Source: Adiantum capillus-veneris (taxonomy: Eukaryota > Streptophyta > Polypodiopsida > Polypodiales > Pteridaceae). Taken from it: a stretch of DNA of 64,000 nucleotides. The DNA lies in the NCBI GenBank assembly GCA_014529385.2, contig CM043943.1:105666855-105730854 (forward strand). Direction: 5' to 3'. The notes under the pieces are model-generated. The model did no database searches and was not told the DNA's origin. It worked only from the letters and a program-made list of their open reading frames with translations. The position numbers were made by a program, and so were the translations under genes. Positions 45,040-57,266 of the stretch are shown piece after piece; within the stretch, counting starts at the first letter, position 1, and every line of letters begins with the position of its first letter.

Positions 45040-48000
45040 TCATTGTCGATATTTACAAGATTTACATTATCCTTTAGCTGGATGTCTTGCATCCACCGTG
45101 CATCTTTAAAGGATAGTCTTAAATTTGACAAGATATCATCATATAGTCTTACCACTTCTTAAAACCTTGTCTTCATGTCGTAGAATGAAATATGGATACA
45201 AAATCTCTTATTGACCCTCAAACTCAGGTGGTTCTTTAATTATTGGTTCTTTGGGTGGCTCTCCCTTATAAGGTTTCAAGAGGCTCACATGAAAGGCATT
45301 ATGAATGAGCCGGGTATTTGGTAACCCTATCTTATAAGATGTTTCATTGTTGATAGGCTTAAGAATTTGAAATGGGCCATGATATCTTTTTGCAAACTTA
45401 GCATAATATTTATGGTGACGCGTTGGGCGTCCTTGTCTTCCATTGCCCGTAGTGTGGCTTAGGCGTGCTTTTGGAACTTGAGCAATACCCAATCATTTTC
45501 TTTAAATGTCAAGGCTCATTTATGCTTATCAGCGACACACTTTTGCTTCTTTTTCATGATGGATATAGTTTCTTTGATTTTTCGAAAAGATTCTTTAAGA
45601 TCTCTACTATAATCATTAGTAGCAAATATGTTCCCAAGTATCTTGACTATCAATGGGAGCTTGGGTCTTCCTTCAATTTACCTCTAAGGGTGCTTTTCCT
45701 ACATAAGGATGGACAATGTTCTTGTACGCGTTCTCTACTAAGGGCGAGTACTTTCCCATCGATCTCTTTGATGTACTTTTGTAACATAAGCTTTAAGTAG
45801 ATCAATGATGGTTGAATTTGGTATCTCGCTTTGGCCATCCGTTTCTGGGTGATAGGCCGAGGAGAAATTCAACTCAATGCCGAGATTCTCAAAGAGACCC
45901 TTCCAAAAATTACTAGTCATTTTTTAATCTATATCGGATACTATAGATGTTGGTAAGCCATGGTACTTAAAGACTTGTGAGATAAAGAGGGTTTCCATAT
46001 GGTGTGCTTTTATAGTCTTTTTGACCAGTATGAAATGAGCTTGCTTGTTAAACCAATCTACTATTGTCCATATTCCCGTATTCTCATGTATGGATTTTGG
46101 AATTCCAAAGATGAAATTCATGGATATAATTTCCCATGGGGAATCTGGTATAGGAAATGGATGAAGTAAACCAAGCTACTTCCCTCTATCATACTTTGTC
46201 TTTTGACGTACAATGCATTTGGCAACATAGTCTAGTATGTCTCCCTTCATTGTTGGCCAATAAAAGTACACCCCTACTCCCTTGAGAGTAGTTTGAATCC
46301 CTTTATGTCTCGCATAAGGTGGGACATGAGATTCGTACATAACCTTTTCGCATAAATAATGTGTAACACATAACCTATTGCCATAGAGAAGATAACCATC
46401 TTGCACATTGTATGGCTTATCTTTCTTCCCTAGTGAAATTGCTACATTACATCTTTGAAGTTTGGATCCGTAATGTATTCATCTATCATATAAGGATAGA
46501 TCATTATGAGTAGCTACTGATACAACATTCACTTTTGACTTTTGTGAAAGTGCATCGGCCACTTGGTTGTGCTTACTAGCTATGTGAGCAATATGAAAAT
46601 TAAACTGTGAGAGAGTATTTACCACCTCATTTGCTTATCAGTTAATTTAGTAAATATTATTGTCTCTCAAAACTTGAAATATTACCTAAAGATGTTGCTT
46701 ATGTTACTCAATAGACTTTGAGTATATGATAATTTCATCGAAGAACACTCCCATGAAGCTTCAATGAGGTTTGAAAAGCCTTTCTATCATTCGATTAAAG
46801 GTATCCGCCACATTGATAAGTCCAAAAGGGAGTACCAAGAATTCATATAGGCCAAATGTTATTTGAAAGGCCGTCTTATGAATATCTTCAGGCACTATCT
46901 TTATCTGGTGATAGCCATTTTTGAGATCTATTCTACTAAAGTAGGTAGATCCTTGTAGCTTATCAAATAGATTTTCTATTGTAAGAACAAGAAATCTATT
47001 CTTTATGGTTATCTGCTAAGCGCTTGATAGTACATACGCATTCTATAAGTACTATCTTTCTTTTGTACTAGTAGAACGGGTGAACAAAATGGAGATAAAC
47101 TAGGCTCGACCATCCCTTTTTCCACAAGCTCATTTACTTGCCTCATAATCTTCTCTTGCTGAGCCGGTGAGACTCAATAAGGAGGCTTATTAGGAGGTGA
47201 ACTACCAGGTAGAAGTTCTATGATATGATCATCTTGACCCCTTTTGGGAGACAGGTCCTTGGGAATGTCATCCGTAAACACATCTTGAAACTGATCTAAG
47301 AAACTAGAAAATTCTAACTCTTCTTTAGTTTCATTTCTAGCTTCAATAAGAACACATGCATCTTTCTTGAACTCCTTGACAAAAAAACATGTAACAAAAA
47401 AGAGAGCTTTTCATTACTTTGTCTAAAATTTGAATCAATACAAGTGCTATAGTGTTGCTTGCACTATTTACATCAAGTGCAACATTCTTGCCTCGATAGG
47501 AAAAGAGGACTTTTCTCTCACGGAAATTCATAGTGTCAGCCACATGATCAAACCATGGTGCCCCTAAGATAACATCTTCATGCTTGAGTGGAGAGATGAA
47601 GAAATCTTCTTTGTCAACATAACTTTGCACATGAAGCCTCAACTTCCCAATCAGCGGAGTGACTAAGACCTCTTGCCCTTTGAAGCTCCATGTGCTTAAA
47701 CCACATCTCCCATCTCGAAGTCATAAATTTCTAGCTTGGTAGCTAGCTCAATAGAAATGAAGTTGTGGCTAGAGCCAAGGTCAAACGATATGAAAGTATC
47801 ATACTCTCTTACTTTTCCCCAAGCATAAGTGAGTAGTGCTCCTTTGCAATGGCCTTCCTCTTTTAGAGCTTCCACGATGGTGGCTCTAGGAGGCTCATTA
47901 CGTTTACTTCTCTTGGGACAAGCATAGGAAATATGACCTTGCTCTCCACACTTGAAACACTTGCTATCTTTACAATAATGTTCAACATCTTTAGGAGAAA

Positions 48001-48964
48001 TTTTATTTTTACCTTTGTAGCCTTTTTCATTTGCCTTTCTTTTGTTGTTGTTGTTGTTAGCCTTGGGAGAATTTTAGGTAGCATTGTTCTTTCCCTTTGG
48101 CTTAGTTGATTCCTTGGCTTCTGTTGGCTTGGAGCCCTTCTTACACCCTTATTGGAAAAGAATCCTCGAAGTGACCACAGTATGATGTATGACCTCCAAA
48201 ATAGTTTTATCTATGAGTTGACATAATCACTCATCTCCTCGTATAGGCCATCACAAAATTGTTGCTTTTGTTCCACAAAGTCCATCTTTTTGTAGACAAT
48301 GGCTTTGAGATGTTACTCCCAAAGCTTATCCACATACTTTTGGACATACTTGTATGGGGCCATCGTCAAGCTTTGCCATTCCATAAGGACTTTGTCTTTG
48401 GCATCACTTGCAAAGAATTGCTTCGTAATAGAAATCCTCAAAGCTTTCTAGGTCTTTGGAGCTTCACCTTGACTATGTAGACTCGCCCACTATTGATTGG
48501 ACTACTTTTGGAAATGCATAGAAACATTTTGGAGCTTTGAAGATTCCAAGAAATCTTCATCTCCAAAAGCCGCGTTGATAAAGGCCAATACTTTATCTTT
48601 TGCTCCGAAGGTTCCATCATACATAAGAAAGCTTATGCTCTTTCCCCCCTCTTTGAATTTATTCAGCTTACGTGACCTTTTCCACCCATTATAGCTCCTC
48701 TATTTATCATTTCTCTTCTCTCTCTTGGGTGGCAAGTCGTTGTTCTTCATGTCAGAAGATAGTGATGATGACAAATCGAAAGAGGAGGAAGTAGGTGAGG
48801 ATGGTGACCGCTTTCTTTGCTTCCTCTTGCTTGGATTTATTTCTCCCTTCTTTGGATTGGTATGTGAGGGAGTACTTGAAGACTTCCTCTTCTTTTTGGG
48901 AGGACCAGGTGTCGTGCCCGTTGTCTTCTTGGGGCAACATCATTTTTCAGAAGTAGGAGGGGTG
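45040..48964 (-). pseudogene. Element B gag-pol remnant (C-terminal gag to chromodomain)
   Basis: Zinc knuckle CFKCGEQGHISYAC (about 47,924-47,965), then protease-like FISFDLGSSHNFIS with DLG in place of D[ST]G (about 47,760-47,800). RT pieces lie at 47,100-46,720, with the catalytic box changed to FFDE (46,735-46,746). The integrase zinc region is at 46,406-46,176 with one Cys lost. In the core MNFIF replaces MDFIF (46,121), then VSDID and GQSEIPN. HNAFHVSLLKPYKG lies at 45,492-45,208. A chromodomain relic (YLVKFK ... ARWMQD) is near 45,060-45,130. Lost catalytic residues and many stops make it dead. Confidence 0.8.
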
Positions 48965-48969
48965 TCGCT
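48965..48969. other. Target-site duplication of the copia element (TCGCT), left
   Basis: TCGCT before the LTR at 48,970; the same TCGCT follows the last LTR piece at 54,357-54,361. The site lies within element B gag. Confidence 0.92.
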
Positions 48970-49245
48970 TGTAGACATGTAGTAGTGTTAGTGTGTATAC
49001 GCGCTACACCAGGGGCACTTTTCTCCCACTGGGTTTTTCCCCCTGGACATCCGGTGTGAAAGGACACCTTATCTCTTAGGGTTTCATATAAGCTTTGTAG
49101 CTCTGAGTTTGTATGATTATTATTCTAATACAGAGAGACAGACTAAAGAGATCTCGTACACAAGCTCTGTGTCTTCTCCTTCTCCATCTTCTTCCTACTC
49201 TGAGTTGCTGTCTTCCTTCTGTTTCCTGTTTCATCATCTTCAACA
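48970..49245 (+). repeat. 5' LTR of the copia element
   Basis: 276 bp, TGTAGACATG...CTTCAACA, with a TATA-like ATATAAG at about 49,086-49,093. Confidence 0.95.
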
Positions 49246-49247
49246 AT

Positions 49248-49259
49248 TGGTATCAAAGC
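49248..49259 (+). promoter_or_regulatory. Primer-binding site of the copia element
   Basis: TGGTATCAAAGC, two bases after the LTR; one mismatch from the iMet site TGGTATCAGAGC. Confidence 0.85.
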
Positions 49260-49644
49260 GAGGTGATTTCCAGAGCCTCTACTTGCGTTTTCGCGTCCGC
49301 GCGCGCAATCGCAGTTTTCAGGCAGTTTTCGGAAAATTTTCTCGTGGGAGCATCCTCGACGTTCTGGGAGTATTCTAATCAGGCGACCTCCGGTTTTACC
49401 CCCCTTTCGAAGCCGTTAGAGCCCTCAGAATTTTGTTCTGAGCAGCGTAGTAGAAGTTACTTTTCGGAGGCGTTTAGATCAAGAGGGTGTGCTTTTTGAC
49501 AGATTTTCTTCAGGTAAACAGTTCTTTTGGGAAGCAGCTTGTCATAGCTTTGTGCTGAGATTTTGTGTAGAGTTTTTCTTGGATTGGAGAGGAGATTTGT
49601 GAATCTCTTGGAGGTTCTTTTGCTCTCTTGTGTGCATCTACAGT

Positions 49645-50514
49645 ATGGCTCAATCTACGGAGAAAGAGATTTTTGGTGCGTTTACATCCGAAGACAAATT
49701 GGATGGTACCAACTATTCTCTTTGGTCTTTTATGGCCAAAAATGTTTTGGTTGGTAAAGGATTGTGGGATTATGTATCTGGAGATGAAGTTCGTCCAGGT
49801 AGCATTGCACCTGCCACGCCTGGTCGTGGTGCAGCTGTTGGTGCAGGACCCTCACAAGTCACTCCAGAGCAAAAGAGATGGGATACTAAAGATGCACAGG
49901 CTATGGCTGTGATTGCCTTAACCATAAAGAGGACAATCACACCACATATCAGATCTTGCAGAACTTCTGAGGATGCTTGGAACACTCTGCAAGCTATGTT
50001 TGGAGGAAGAAACGCTGCCAGAATAGAGTTTTTGAAGAAACAACTTGACAAAATACAGATGGACGAAGGTGACGATATTGTCGAGCATCTTACAAAAATC
50101 AGGGATCTTAAAGAGCAATTGCTTAGCATTGATGAAGTGATTCCAGAGAAGGACTTGGTTTCCAAAACAATCAATTCACTACCACCATCTTATTTGACTT
50201 TTCAGACTTCTTTGACTCTGTCTTTGCGAGCTAATCCTGACCCTCTTCGTTTTGAAGAGTTAGTGGCTTTGCTATTACAGGAGGATCAATCACGTAAGAA
50301 CAAGTCTTTACAGGTGGATGGTATGGATCATGCTCTTGTTGTACAGAACAAAAACAAGGGTAAAGAGAGTGCTCATCACTCCAAGTCTGGTGCAGGACAT
50401 TCTTCAGAGAAGTCTAAAGGTGATTCCGACAAGTCCAAGAAGAAAGGTAAATGTCACTACTGCAAGAAACCTGGTCACTACATTAGTGAGTGTAAAAAGC
50501 GAATTGCTAAATAA
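49645..50514 (+). CDS. Copia gag polyprotein region, 289 aa, ends in an in-frame TAA before pol
   Basis: Start MAQSTEKEIFG at 49,645; an upstream ATG at 49,630 is in the same frame but has a poorer fit to the family start. The N-terminal part has KLDGTNYSLWSFMAKNVLVG, typical of copia gag (UBN2/retrotran_gag type). The middle has DEGDDIVEHLTKIRDLKEQL and LPPSYLTFQ; the end has the CCHC knuckle CHYCKKPGHYISEC (about residues 269-282). The frame stops at TAA (50,512) and pol continues in the same frame directly after. In most copia elements gag and pol are one ORF, so this is either a point mutation or a readthrough site. Confidence 0.88.
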   Translation: MAQSTEKEIFGAFTSEDKLDGTNYSLWSFMAKNVLVGKGLWDYVSGDEVRPGSIAPATPGRGAAVGAGPSQVTPEQKRWDTKDAQAMAVIALTIKRTITPHIRSCRTSEDAWNTLQAMFGGRNAARIEFLKKQLDKIQMDEGDDIVEHLTKIRDLKEQLLSIDEVIPEKDLVSKTINSLPPSYLTFQTSLTLSLRANPDPLRFEELVALLLQEDQSRKNKSLQVDGMDHALVVQNKNKGKESAHHSKSGAGHSSEKSKGDSDKSKKKGKCHYCKKPGHYISECKKRIAK

Positions 50515-53500
50515 AACAAGAAAGAGTCAAGTTTGGTTGTTTCAGCTTCTGGTGATTCTTCTACAGCTAAAGAAGAGTCTGCAAACTTTGTGCAGGATTC
50601 TTATGCTTTCGTAGTATGTTCAGATTTTTCTGCTTACAATGTTGACAAGACACAAATGATTTGGTACTTTGATAGTGGTGCATCCAGGCATATTACTTCA
50701 AGGAAGGATTTGTTTTGTTCATTGGATGCAGCTCCAGCAGGAAAGAAGGTGACATGTGCAAATAATGCTTCTTATCCAATCAAAGGCGTTGGTAAGATTT
50801 TGATTACCATTTCAGATGGTTCAGATTTATGCTTGCCAGATGTCTTATATGTTCCAGGGATCAAGAAGAATTTGTTGTCTGTATCCTCTCTTGCAAAAAA
50901 TGGTCTTCGGGTCATTTTTGAGGATGACAGATGTGTTGTACGAGTATCACTACAGGTACGCTGGACAATGGACTATTTGTGCTAGATCGTTATGAAAGAA
51001 AATTCAGGTATGTATTGCAGAAACAAAGACTCAGGCCATGCAGGATGCTGAGTTGTGGCATGCTAGATTTGGGCATGTTGGTTATGGCAGTTTGATGACT
51101 TTACAACGTCATAATATGGTGCATGATTTGTCTTTATTGGAGATGCCACCAAGACATGTATGTGAAGGTTGCGTTCTTGGAAAGATGCACAGATTTGCAT
51201 TTTCGCAGGATGGTTCAGTTAGAGCGACACGAAAGTTGCAGCTTGTACACAGTGATGTATGTGGTCCTATGAGGACACCATCTATAGGAAACAGCCTTTA
51301 TTTTGTGACCTTCATTGATGACTTTTCCAGGTTTTGTTGGGTGTATCCACTCAAAGCAAAGTCAGATGTGTTTGCAGTTTTTCAACATTATGTCCCCATG
51401 GTTGAAAATGAAACAGGTTGCAAAGTACAGACTCTTCGTACCGATCGAGGAGGTGAATACATGTCAAGTGTATTTAAGGATTTTTTGGGAAAGAAAGGCA
51501 TTAAACACCAATGCACTATGCCATACACACCACAACAGAATGGTGTTGCAGAAAGGAAGAACAGGTCTTTAATGGAGACGGCTAGATGTATGCTCAAGGC
51601 TAAGAGTTTGCCTCATAAGCTATGGATGGAGGCAGTTGCTTGTGCAGCACATGTTTTTAACAGGTGTCCTACTCGTGCCTTGAAGACCATTACTGCATAT
51701 GAAGCTTGGTATGACAGAAAACCTTCAGTCGGTTATCTTCGTGTTTTTGGTTGTCTTGCTTATGCTCACATCCCTTAGCAGTTACGTGGGAAGCTTGATG
51801 ATAAGGCAATCAAATGTATATTTGTGGGGTACAGTAGTGGAAGTAAAGGTTATAGACTTTACAATCCTGCTACAAACAAGATTTTTGAAAGTCGTGATGT
51901 AATTTTTGCAGAAACTACTGCTCAACCTATGGTTGCTTTTGATGTACCTCATATGCAGACACATGATGTATTTGAAGGTTTGCTTCCTTCTTTTGTGGAG
52001 AATCAAGAATCACAACAGGTTGATAATCTTGATCAATCTTTTGATCAGCATATGACACCTCATGATGTAGAGGAAATTGTGCGTGAAGAGCAAGAAGTTC
52101 TCAGGGAAGAAAGAACCTTGCCTAAATGGGTTCAGAAAACTTTGTAGGATAGCAAGTTGGATGCACCGTTGCCACGAAAAACACGTGCTGGTACTACTTT
52201 TGGTAGAGAGCAAGTAGATTTGGCTTGCTTTAGCACTCTTTGTGATGCAGATGAGCCTGATTCATTTGAACAAGCTTTAGAGTGTGTTCAGTGGAAAGAT
52301 GCTATGCAGCAAGAAATTGATTCTATTCATAAGAATCATACATGGGATCTAGTGGACTTGCCTACAGGTAAAAAGCCTATTGGTACAAAGTGGGTTTTTA
52401 AGGTAAAAAGAAAACAAGATGGTACTGTTGACAGGTACAAAGCAAGGCTTGTGGCAAAAGGCTATGCGCAACAGAAAGGCATAGATTATGATGAAAACTT
52501 TGCTCCTACTTCTCGTGCGTCCACAGTTAGATCACTAGTTGCAATTGCTGCTCATCATGGTTGGAAAGTGCATCAGTTGGATATCAAAACTGCTTTTTTG
52601 AATGGTGATTTGCAGGAAGAAGTTTATGTAAGTCAACCAAGTGGTTTTGTTGTAAAAGGTCAAGAGAAAAAGGTATGTAGATTGCGTAAAGCTTTGTATG
52701 GTCTCAAACAGGCTCCAAGAGCATGGTATGAGAAGATACATACTTATTTGATTGGCCAGGGATTTCAGAATAGTCCAACAGAAAGTACTTTGTATGTCAA
52801 AAAGAGAGATGGAGTTCTCATTATGCTAACACTTTACGTGGATGATATGCTTCTTACAGGCAATAATGCAAATGAAATTGAAGCGTTTAAAGATGCTTTG
52901 AGAAAAACCTTTGAGATGTCTCATCTTGGTTTGCTATATTATTACTTGGGTATTCAGTTTGTGCAATCAGAGGATGGCATATACATGTTGCAGGCAAAAT
53001 ATTTGCATAAAATTTTGGACAAGTTTGGTATGCAAAATTGTAAGCCAATCTCTACACCCGTAGAAACTGGATCAAAGTTGAGCATGCATGATGCTGGAGA
53101 AACTTTTGATGTACATACTTATGCAGCAGCGGTTGGTTGCTTGATATATTTGGCAGGCAACACTCATCCATACATTCAATTTGGGGTTTCACAAGCAAGC
53201 AGATTTATGCACAGCCCAGCTATGCATCATTGGCAGGCTGTGAAGCGCATACTTCGTTACCTTTCAGGTACCCCTAATCTTGCCATGTTCTTTCCAAGGG
53301 GGGATATGTATGGAAAGCACAGTTCTATGTAGCTTCTTGGTTACAGCGATTCAGATTGGGCTGGTGATTTTGACACACGACATTCCACAAGTGGCAATTG
53401 TTTTTTCTTGGGAAATGCATGTATATCTTGGCTAAGCAAGAAGCAACCCACAGTGGCTACATCAACTTGTGAAGCTGAGTACAGGGCAGTTTTCACGGCA

Positions 53501-53803
53501 ACAGTTGATTGTGTATGGATACGCACGTTATTGGCAGATCTTTGTGAGTGTCAACAGGCACCCACTACCATTTTCACTGACAGTCAGAGTGCTATGGCAG
53601 TTGCAAGGAATCCAGTATTTCATGCAAGAACAAAGCACATAGAGGTTCACTACCACTATGTCAGGGAAAGGCTACATGCAGGGGAGATCACACTAACTTA
53701 CTGTCCTACACAAGATAACATTGCAGATCTATTTACGAAGGCGTTATCACGAGAAAAGTTTGAAGCTTTCCGAAAAGCTTTGGGCTTACTCTCATACACA
53801 TGA
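50515..53803 (+). pseudogene. Copia pol: protease, integrase, RT, RNase H (interrupted)
   Basis: Protease has WYFDSGASRHIT (about 50,660). A frame shift near 50,945 separates it from the GAG-pre-integrase HHCC region (ELWHARFGHVG ... CEGCVLGK, 51,047-51,190). The integrase core has VHSDVCGP, RTDRGGEY and PQQNGVAERKN. A TAG follows at 51,777, then another at 52,147. RT 52,157-53,332 has KARLVAKGYAQQ, QLDIKTAFLNGDL and the catalytic box LYVDDMLLTG. A TAG at 53,330 splits off RNase H ([31 protein letters not shown]), which ends at 53,803. Integrase before RT defines the copia superfamily. Confidence 0.92.
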
Positions 53804-53839
53804 TGATCTGCTACCTTGTACGGATTCACACTATCACTA

Positions 53840-53850
53840 CAGGGGGGATT
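53840..53850 (+). promoter_or_regulatory. Polypurine tract of the copia element
   Basis: CAGGGGGGATT immediately before the 3' LTR at 53,851. Confidence 0.85.
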
Positions 53851-54126
53851 TGTAGACATGTAGTACTGTTAGTGTGTATACGCGCTTCACCAGGGGCACT
53901 TTTCTCCCACTGGGTTTTTCCCCCTGGACATCCGGCGTGAAAGGACACCTTATCTCTTAGGGTTTCATATAAGCTTTGTAGCTCAGAGTTTGTATGATTA
54001 TTATTCTAATACAGAGAGACAGACTACAGAGATCTCGTACACAAGCTCTGTGTCTTCTCCTTCTCCATCTTCTTCTTACTCTGAGTTGCTGTCTTCCTTC
54101 TGTTTCCTGTTTCATCATCTTCAACA
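53851..54126 (+). repeat. 3' LTR of the copia element (full length)
   Basis: 276 bp, about six mismatches from the 5' LTR. Confidence 0.95.
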
Positions 54127-54356
54127 ATCTTTTCTCCCACTGGGTTTTTCCCCTTGGACATCCGGTGTGAAAGGACACCTTATCTCTTAGGGTTTCATAT
54201 AAGCTTTGTAGCTCTGAGTTTGTATGATTATTATTCTAATACAGAGAGACAGACTACAGAGATCTCGTACACAAGCTCTGTGTCTTCTCCTTCTCCATCT
54301 TCTTCCTACTCTGAGTTGCTGTCTTCCTTCTGTTTCCTGTTTCATCATCTTCAACA
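54127..54356 (+). repeat. Additional truncated LTR directly after the 3' LTR
   Basis: The sequence from TTTTCTCCCACTGGG to CTTCAACA is repeated, lacking the first 50 or so bases of the LTR. The target-site duplication lies after this piece, so it belongs to the element. It probably arose by unequal recombination or slippage. Confidence 0.92.
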
Positions 54357-54361
54357 TCGCT

Positions 54362-54702
54362 TTCATACCTCTCCCTTGAAAGTTCACGACACACTTCTTC
54401 TTTTTCTTGAACGGTTAGCCTCCTGTATCTCCTCTTCATTACCCAAAGAAGAGATTCCTCTTTTGTAGGTCTTAGTAGGAGGCCTCAAAGGAATTCTCTC
54501 TTCTTGGGAACTTGGGGGAACTTGAGCTTGAAGGGCTTCAATTTGGCTTTGAACCTCTACTTGCAAAATAGGGTTTCCCAGTGCTTCTTGTAACTTGTCA
54601 ACGAGTTAGTTGACAACTCTGCAACCATCATTAAATGTTGTACCATGAGCCAAATCTAAGTTGTCAATATTAATTATATTCTCTTTATTATATTGGGCCA
54701 TG
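54362..54702 (-). pseudogene. Element B gag N-terminal part
   Basis: ATG at 54,702 (MAQYNKENIINIDNLDLAHG) opens a frame with one stop, then ALGNPILQVEVQSQIEALQ and IPLRPPTKTYKRGISSLGNE, up to the copia insertion point. The rest of gag resumes at 48,964. No known domain in this part. Confidence 0.6.
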
Positions 54703-57266
54703 ATTGAATTTCCTTGTATGAGTATGCTAGCTCTTTCCTTGGCACTTTAAAAAATTTGGCTGCTATTCCTTTCCTAATGGCTCTAAAAAAAGTTAATGGC
54801 TTGAAAACGCTAGAGGAAAGAAATTCAAAAAGAAGAACACAAATGTATAAGGTGCATTCGATCATCTCTATTTATATTGCACACAGTAAGTCTTTTGACT
54901 TTGCACATCCATGGTCTTTTCATTTCCTAAACTCACCCTTCACTTATGCACTCTAGATGTTTTGAAAGGATTTTTAATTTTTCGAGATTGGGGAGATCTA
55001 ATCCTTTTATCCCTTGAAAATTAGCACCCGAGTAACTACACCTGTGGTTAAAAATATTGTTAGTTTCAAAGAGTAGTGGAGTGGGTTTAACAATGCGAGA
55101 GTGACACCGATTCCTATCGGGCGATTAATATCTCAATAATTAAGATTAACAACTTGACGAGGACCAGATTTGCTTGGAGGCGGTTCCCCCTCCAAAAGGA
55201 CCTGTATTATAATCCTCTCAAACGAGAGCTTTGTTACAATACATGTTTGTGCTCTTGCAAAGCCTTTCTTGAATCAAGAAAATGGTGTTCTTCAAGATTC
55301 CATTGCATAACCCTCCGTCCCAAGCCCTAAATACCCTAGCGGGGTGAGAGGAAGATGAGGCATACAACTTGACCATTATGAGGTGGGAATCCTACACTTG
55401 TCCTATCTTATTGTGCATGAAGAAGTTCCTTCCCCCCCCCCTCTCTTTGGACTTTTCTTGGAAAGTGGAGACACCACACACACTCACACACGCTTGTTAA
55501 GTCTACACAAGCAAGTGTGTGCTACTTTGGACATGTGGCCTAGCCAAACTTAGGAAACAAAGACTAGAGTCAACTTACTGAGGAAGGGCTGATCTAACCT
55601 TAGTCTTTAGCTTTTCCCTTTCATTTAATAAAAACCATAAACTTACCCTTATATTAATTACCTCGGGTACAAGACCTTTGTATAAACCTTGGAGTCTTAT
55701 GAAGCTGACTCGGGGCTACAACCTACCTACTAATTCAGGACCTGCTAAATTAGGATAAAATTTGGTAACAATAAAACACACCCTTTGGGCTTTAAAAATT
55801 TCACCTCCTGTGCGAAACCTTAGCACAATGTTTTGGAGGTGCCACCAGTTGCTTCCAAAACCTGCTGGATTTAGACAATTTGTGGCAAGTTAGAATTTCA
55901 CCCTAAGGTTTCCTAGAATTCATATTTGGAGTTTAAAGAGTTACTCTAATGACTTGCGCTTATTACAGTCATATTTTTAGACTCTTATAAATGCTCTTGG
56001 CCATCTCCTTTGTTTTGTACCTTTGATCAAGGCTGCCCAGGATACATTTATCCTTCTTTGACTTGTACTTATGACTGAAATAACTAGTTAGCAATTACCC
56101 TTGCTCTTTTATTGACTTTTCCCCTTTTGGTCCCAAGCCTTGACTGATTGGTCCATCAACACTAAATCAATTTCACTCGTTCTCTTTTATTTTCCCTAGA
56201 ATTAAGTGGTCAAATTAAGATTCAGAAAGTTAGAAATTAATATTCGCGACAACTACATCATGGGGAGAAACCTCACCATATATATCATCATCTTAAGTGG
56301 AAAGTAAGCACATGCTATCACATGATTCTTGCCACATAGACATCCTAGTAGACTAAATAAGGTACACATGATATGACAAAACCTAACAAGTGATACAACG
56401 TATTAACCAAGGAGAGAACGAAGGGGATGGGTCCCAATGTTTCTTGTTGAGGTTATGAATGCAACCAACCAAAGAGCGACTATCTAGATGTAACACTTAT
56501 TACTATCATGCAAATGCATTTGATTGAGCCAGAAGGTGATATCCTTCTCTTTTTAAAAGGACGTGAAGAAATTGATACAACATACCGGATCTTGTATGGG
56601 GGAATAAAGGTTATAGCGTCCTTCTTACAAGCAAGCTAGTAGCAATAAGTTGTGCAAGAAGAATGGTAGAACTCCTGCCAAATACCCCAAGCCCACTCTA
56701 CCAATGAGAACAACAAGTTTTAGGACTCATTTTGCACACATAAACTTTCACAGGCGGATACATGCACATGGCTGTGAAAACAGAGACAACATCAAAACTT
56801 GAAGGTCCAGATGCTCTTTTCGATGTGTTAAAGAGGCTATGAAGCCTTCATGTTCTCCACTTTGCCATTTTTGGTAGGAGGGTTGTGACTGTCATCCAAG
56901 TCTATCTGCAAACTATGTGCAAACTAAATAAAGAGGGGGTGATGGGATAGGGTGAACCCTTGCCCATGAAAAACTGCCGTTAAGGCGCTTGGTGCTGAGC
57001 TGGAAATTTGGAACTCAGCCTAGAAGAGCGAGTGACAAGCCCAATGCTCATCATGGTGGCTCCTACTTGGAAGTCTAGCCCACTCATTCCTCCCCTACCA
57101 CAAAATCACGAACACCATAGACTCATCACATCAAGACCCCCACTCCACTCGAGCTAATTAATGAACATCCTAGCGAGCATCACTCACCATTCCTACACAT
57201 CATTATCTTATCCATAACTTTCTAACGAGTGCTTACAATAGCTCTGACCAATCAAATTATTATTTT
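54703..57266. other. Element B 5' LTR/leader (to 56,251), then intergenic DNA
   Basis: On minus a TATA-like ATATAAATAG is at about 54,871-54,880, consistent with a promoter in the LTR. The LTR start is proposed at 56,251. I could not find a clear primer-binding site. From 56,252 to 57,266 I see no gene. Confidence 0.4.

Larger units (their letters stand above)
48970..54356 (+). mobile_element. Ty1/copia retrotransposon nested in element B, with an extra truncated 3' LTR
   Basis: LTR 48,970-49,245, primer site, gag, pol in copia order (protease, integrase, RT, RNase H), purine tract, LTR 53,851-54,126, then a second LTR piece 54,127-54,356, all inside one TCGCT target-site duplication. The two full LTRs are both 276 bp and I count about six mismatches, so the insertion is fairly recent. 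Pol contains at least three in-frame stops and one frame shift, so this copy is defective as sequenced. Confidence 0.95.
36904..56251 (-). mobile_element. Old Ty3/gypsy chromovirus (element B), interrupted by elements A and the copia element
   Basis: Pieces in order on minus: LTR start at 56,251, gag start at 54,702, gag to 54,362, then the copia insertion, then gag/protease/RT/RH/integrase/chromodomain 48,964-45,040, then the element A insertion, then a purine tract (36,904-36,918). The 3' LTR start at 36,903 (TGTTATGAATATTAA) resembles the 5' LTR start at 56,251 (TGTCGCGAATATTAA) over about 70 bp with gaps. Low LTR similarity and many stops show it is much older than its two insertions. The 3' LTR's outer end was not found. 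Confidence 0.65.
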
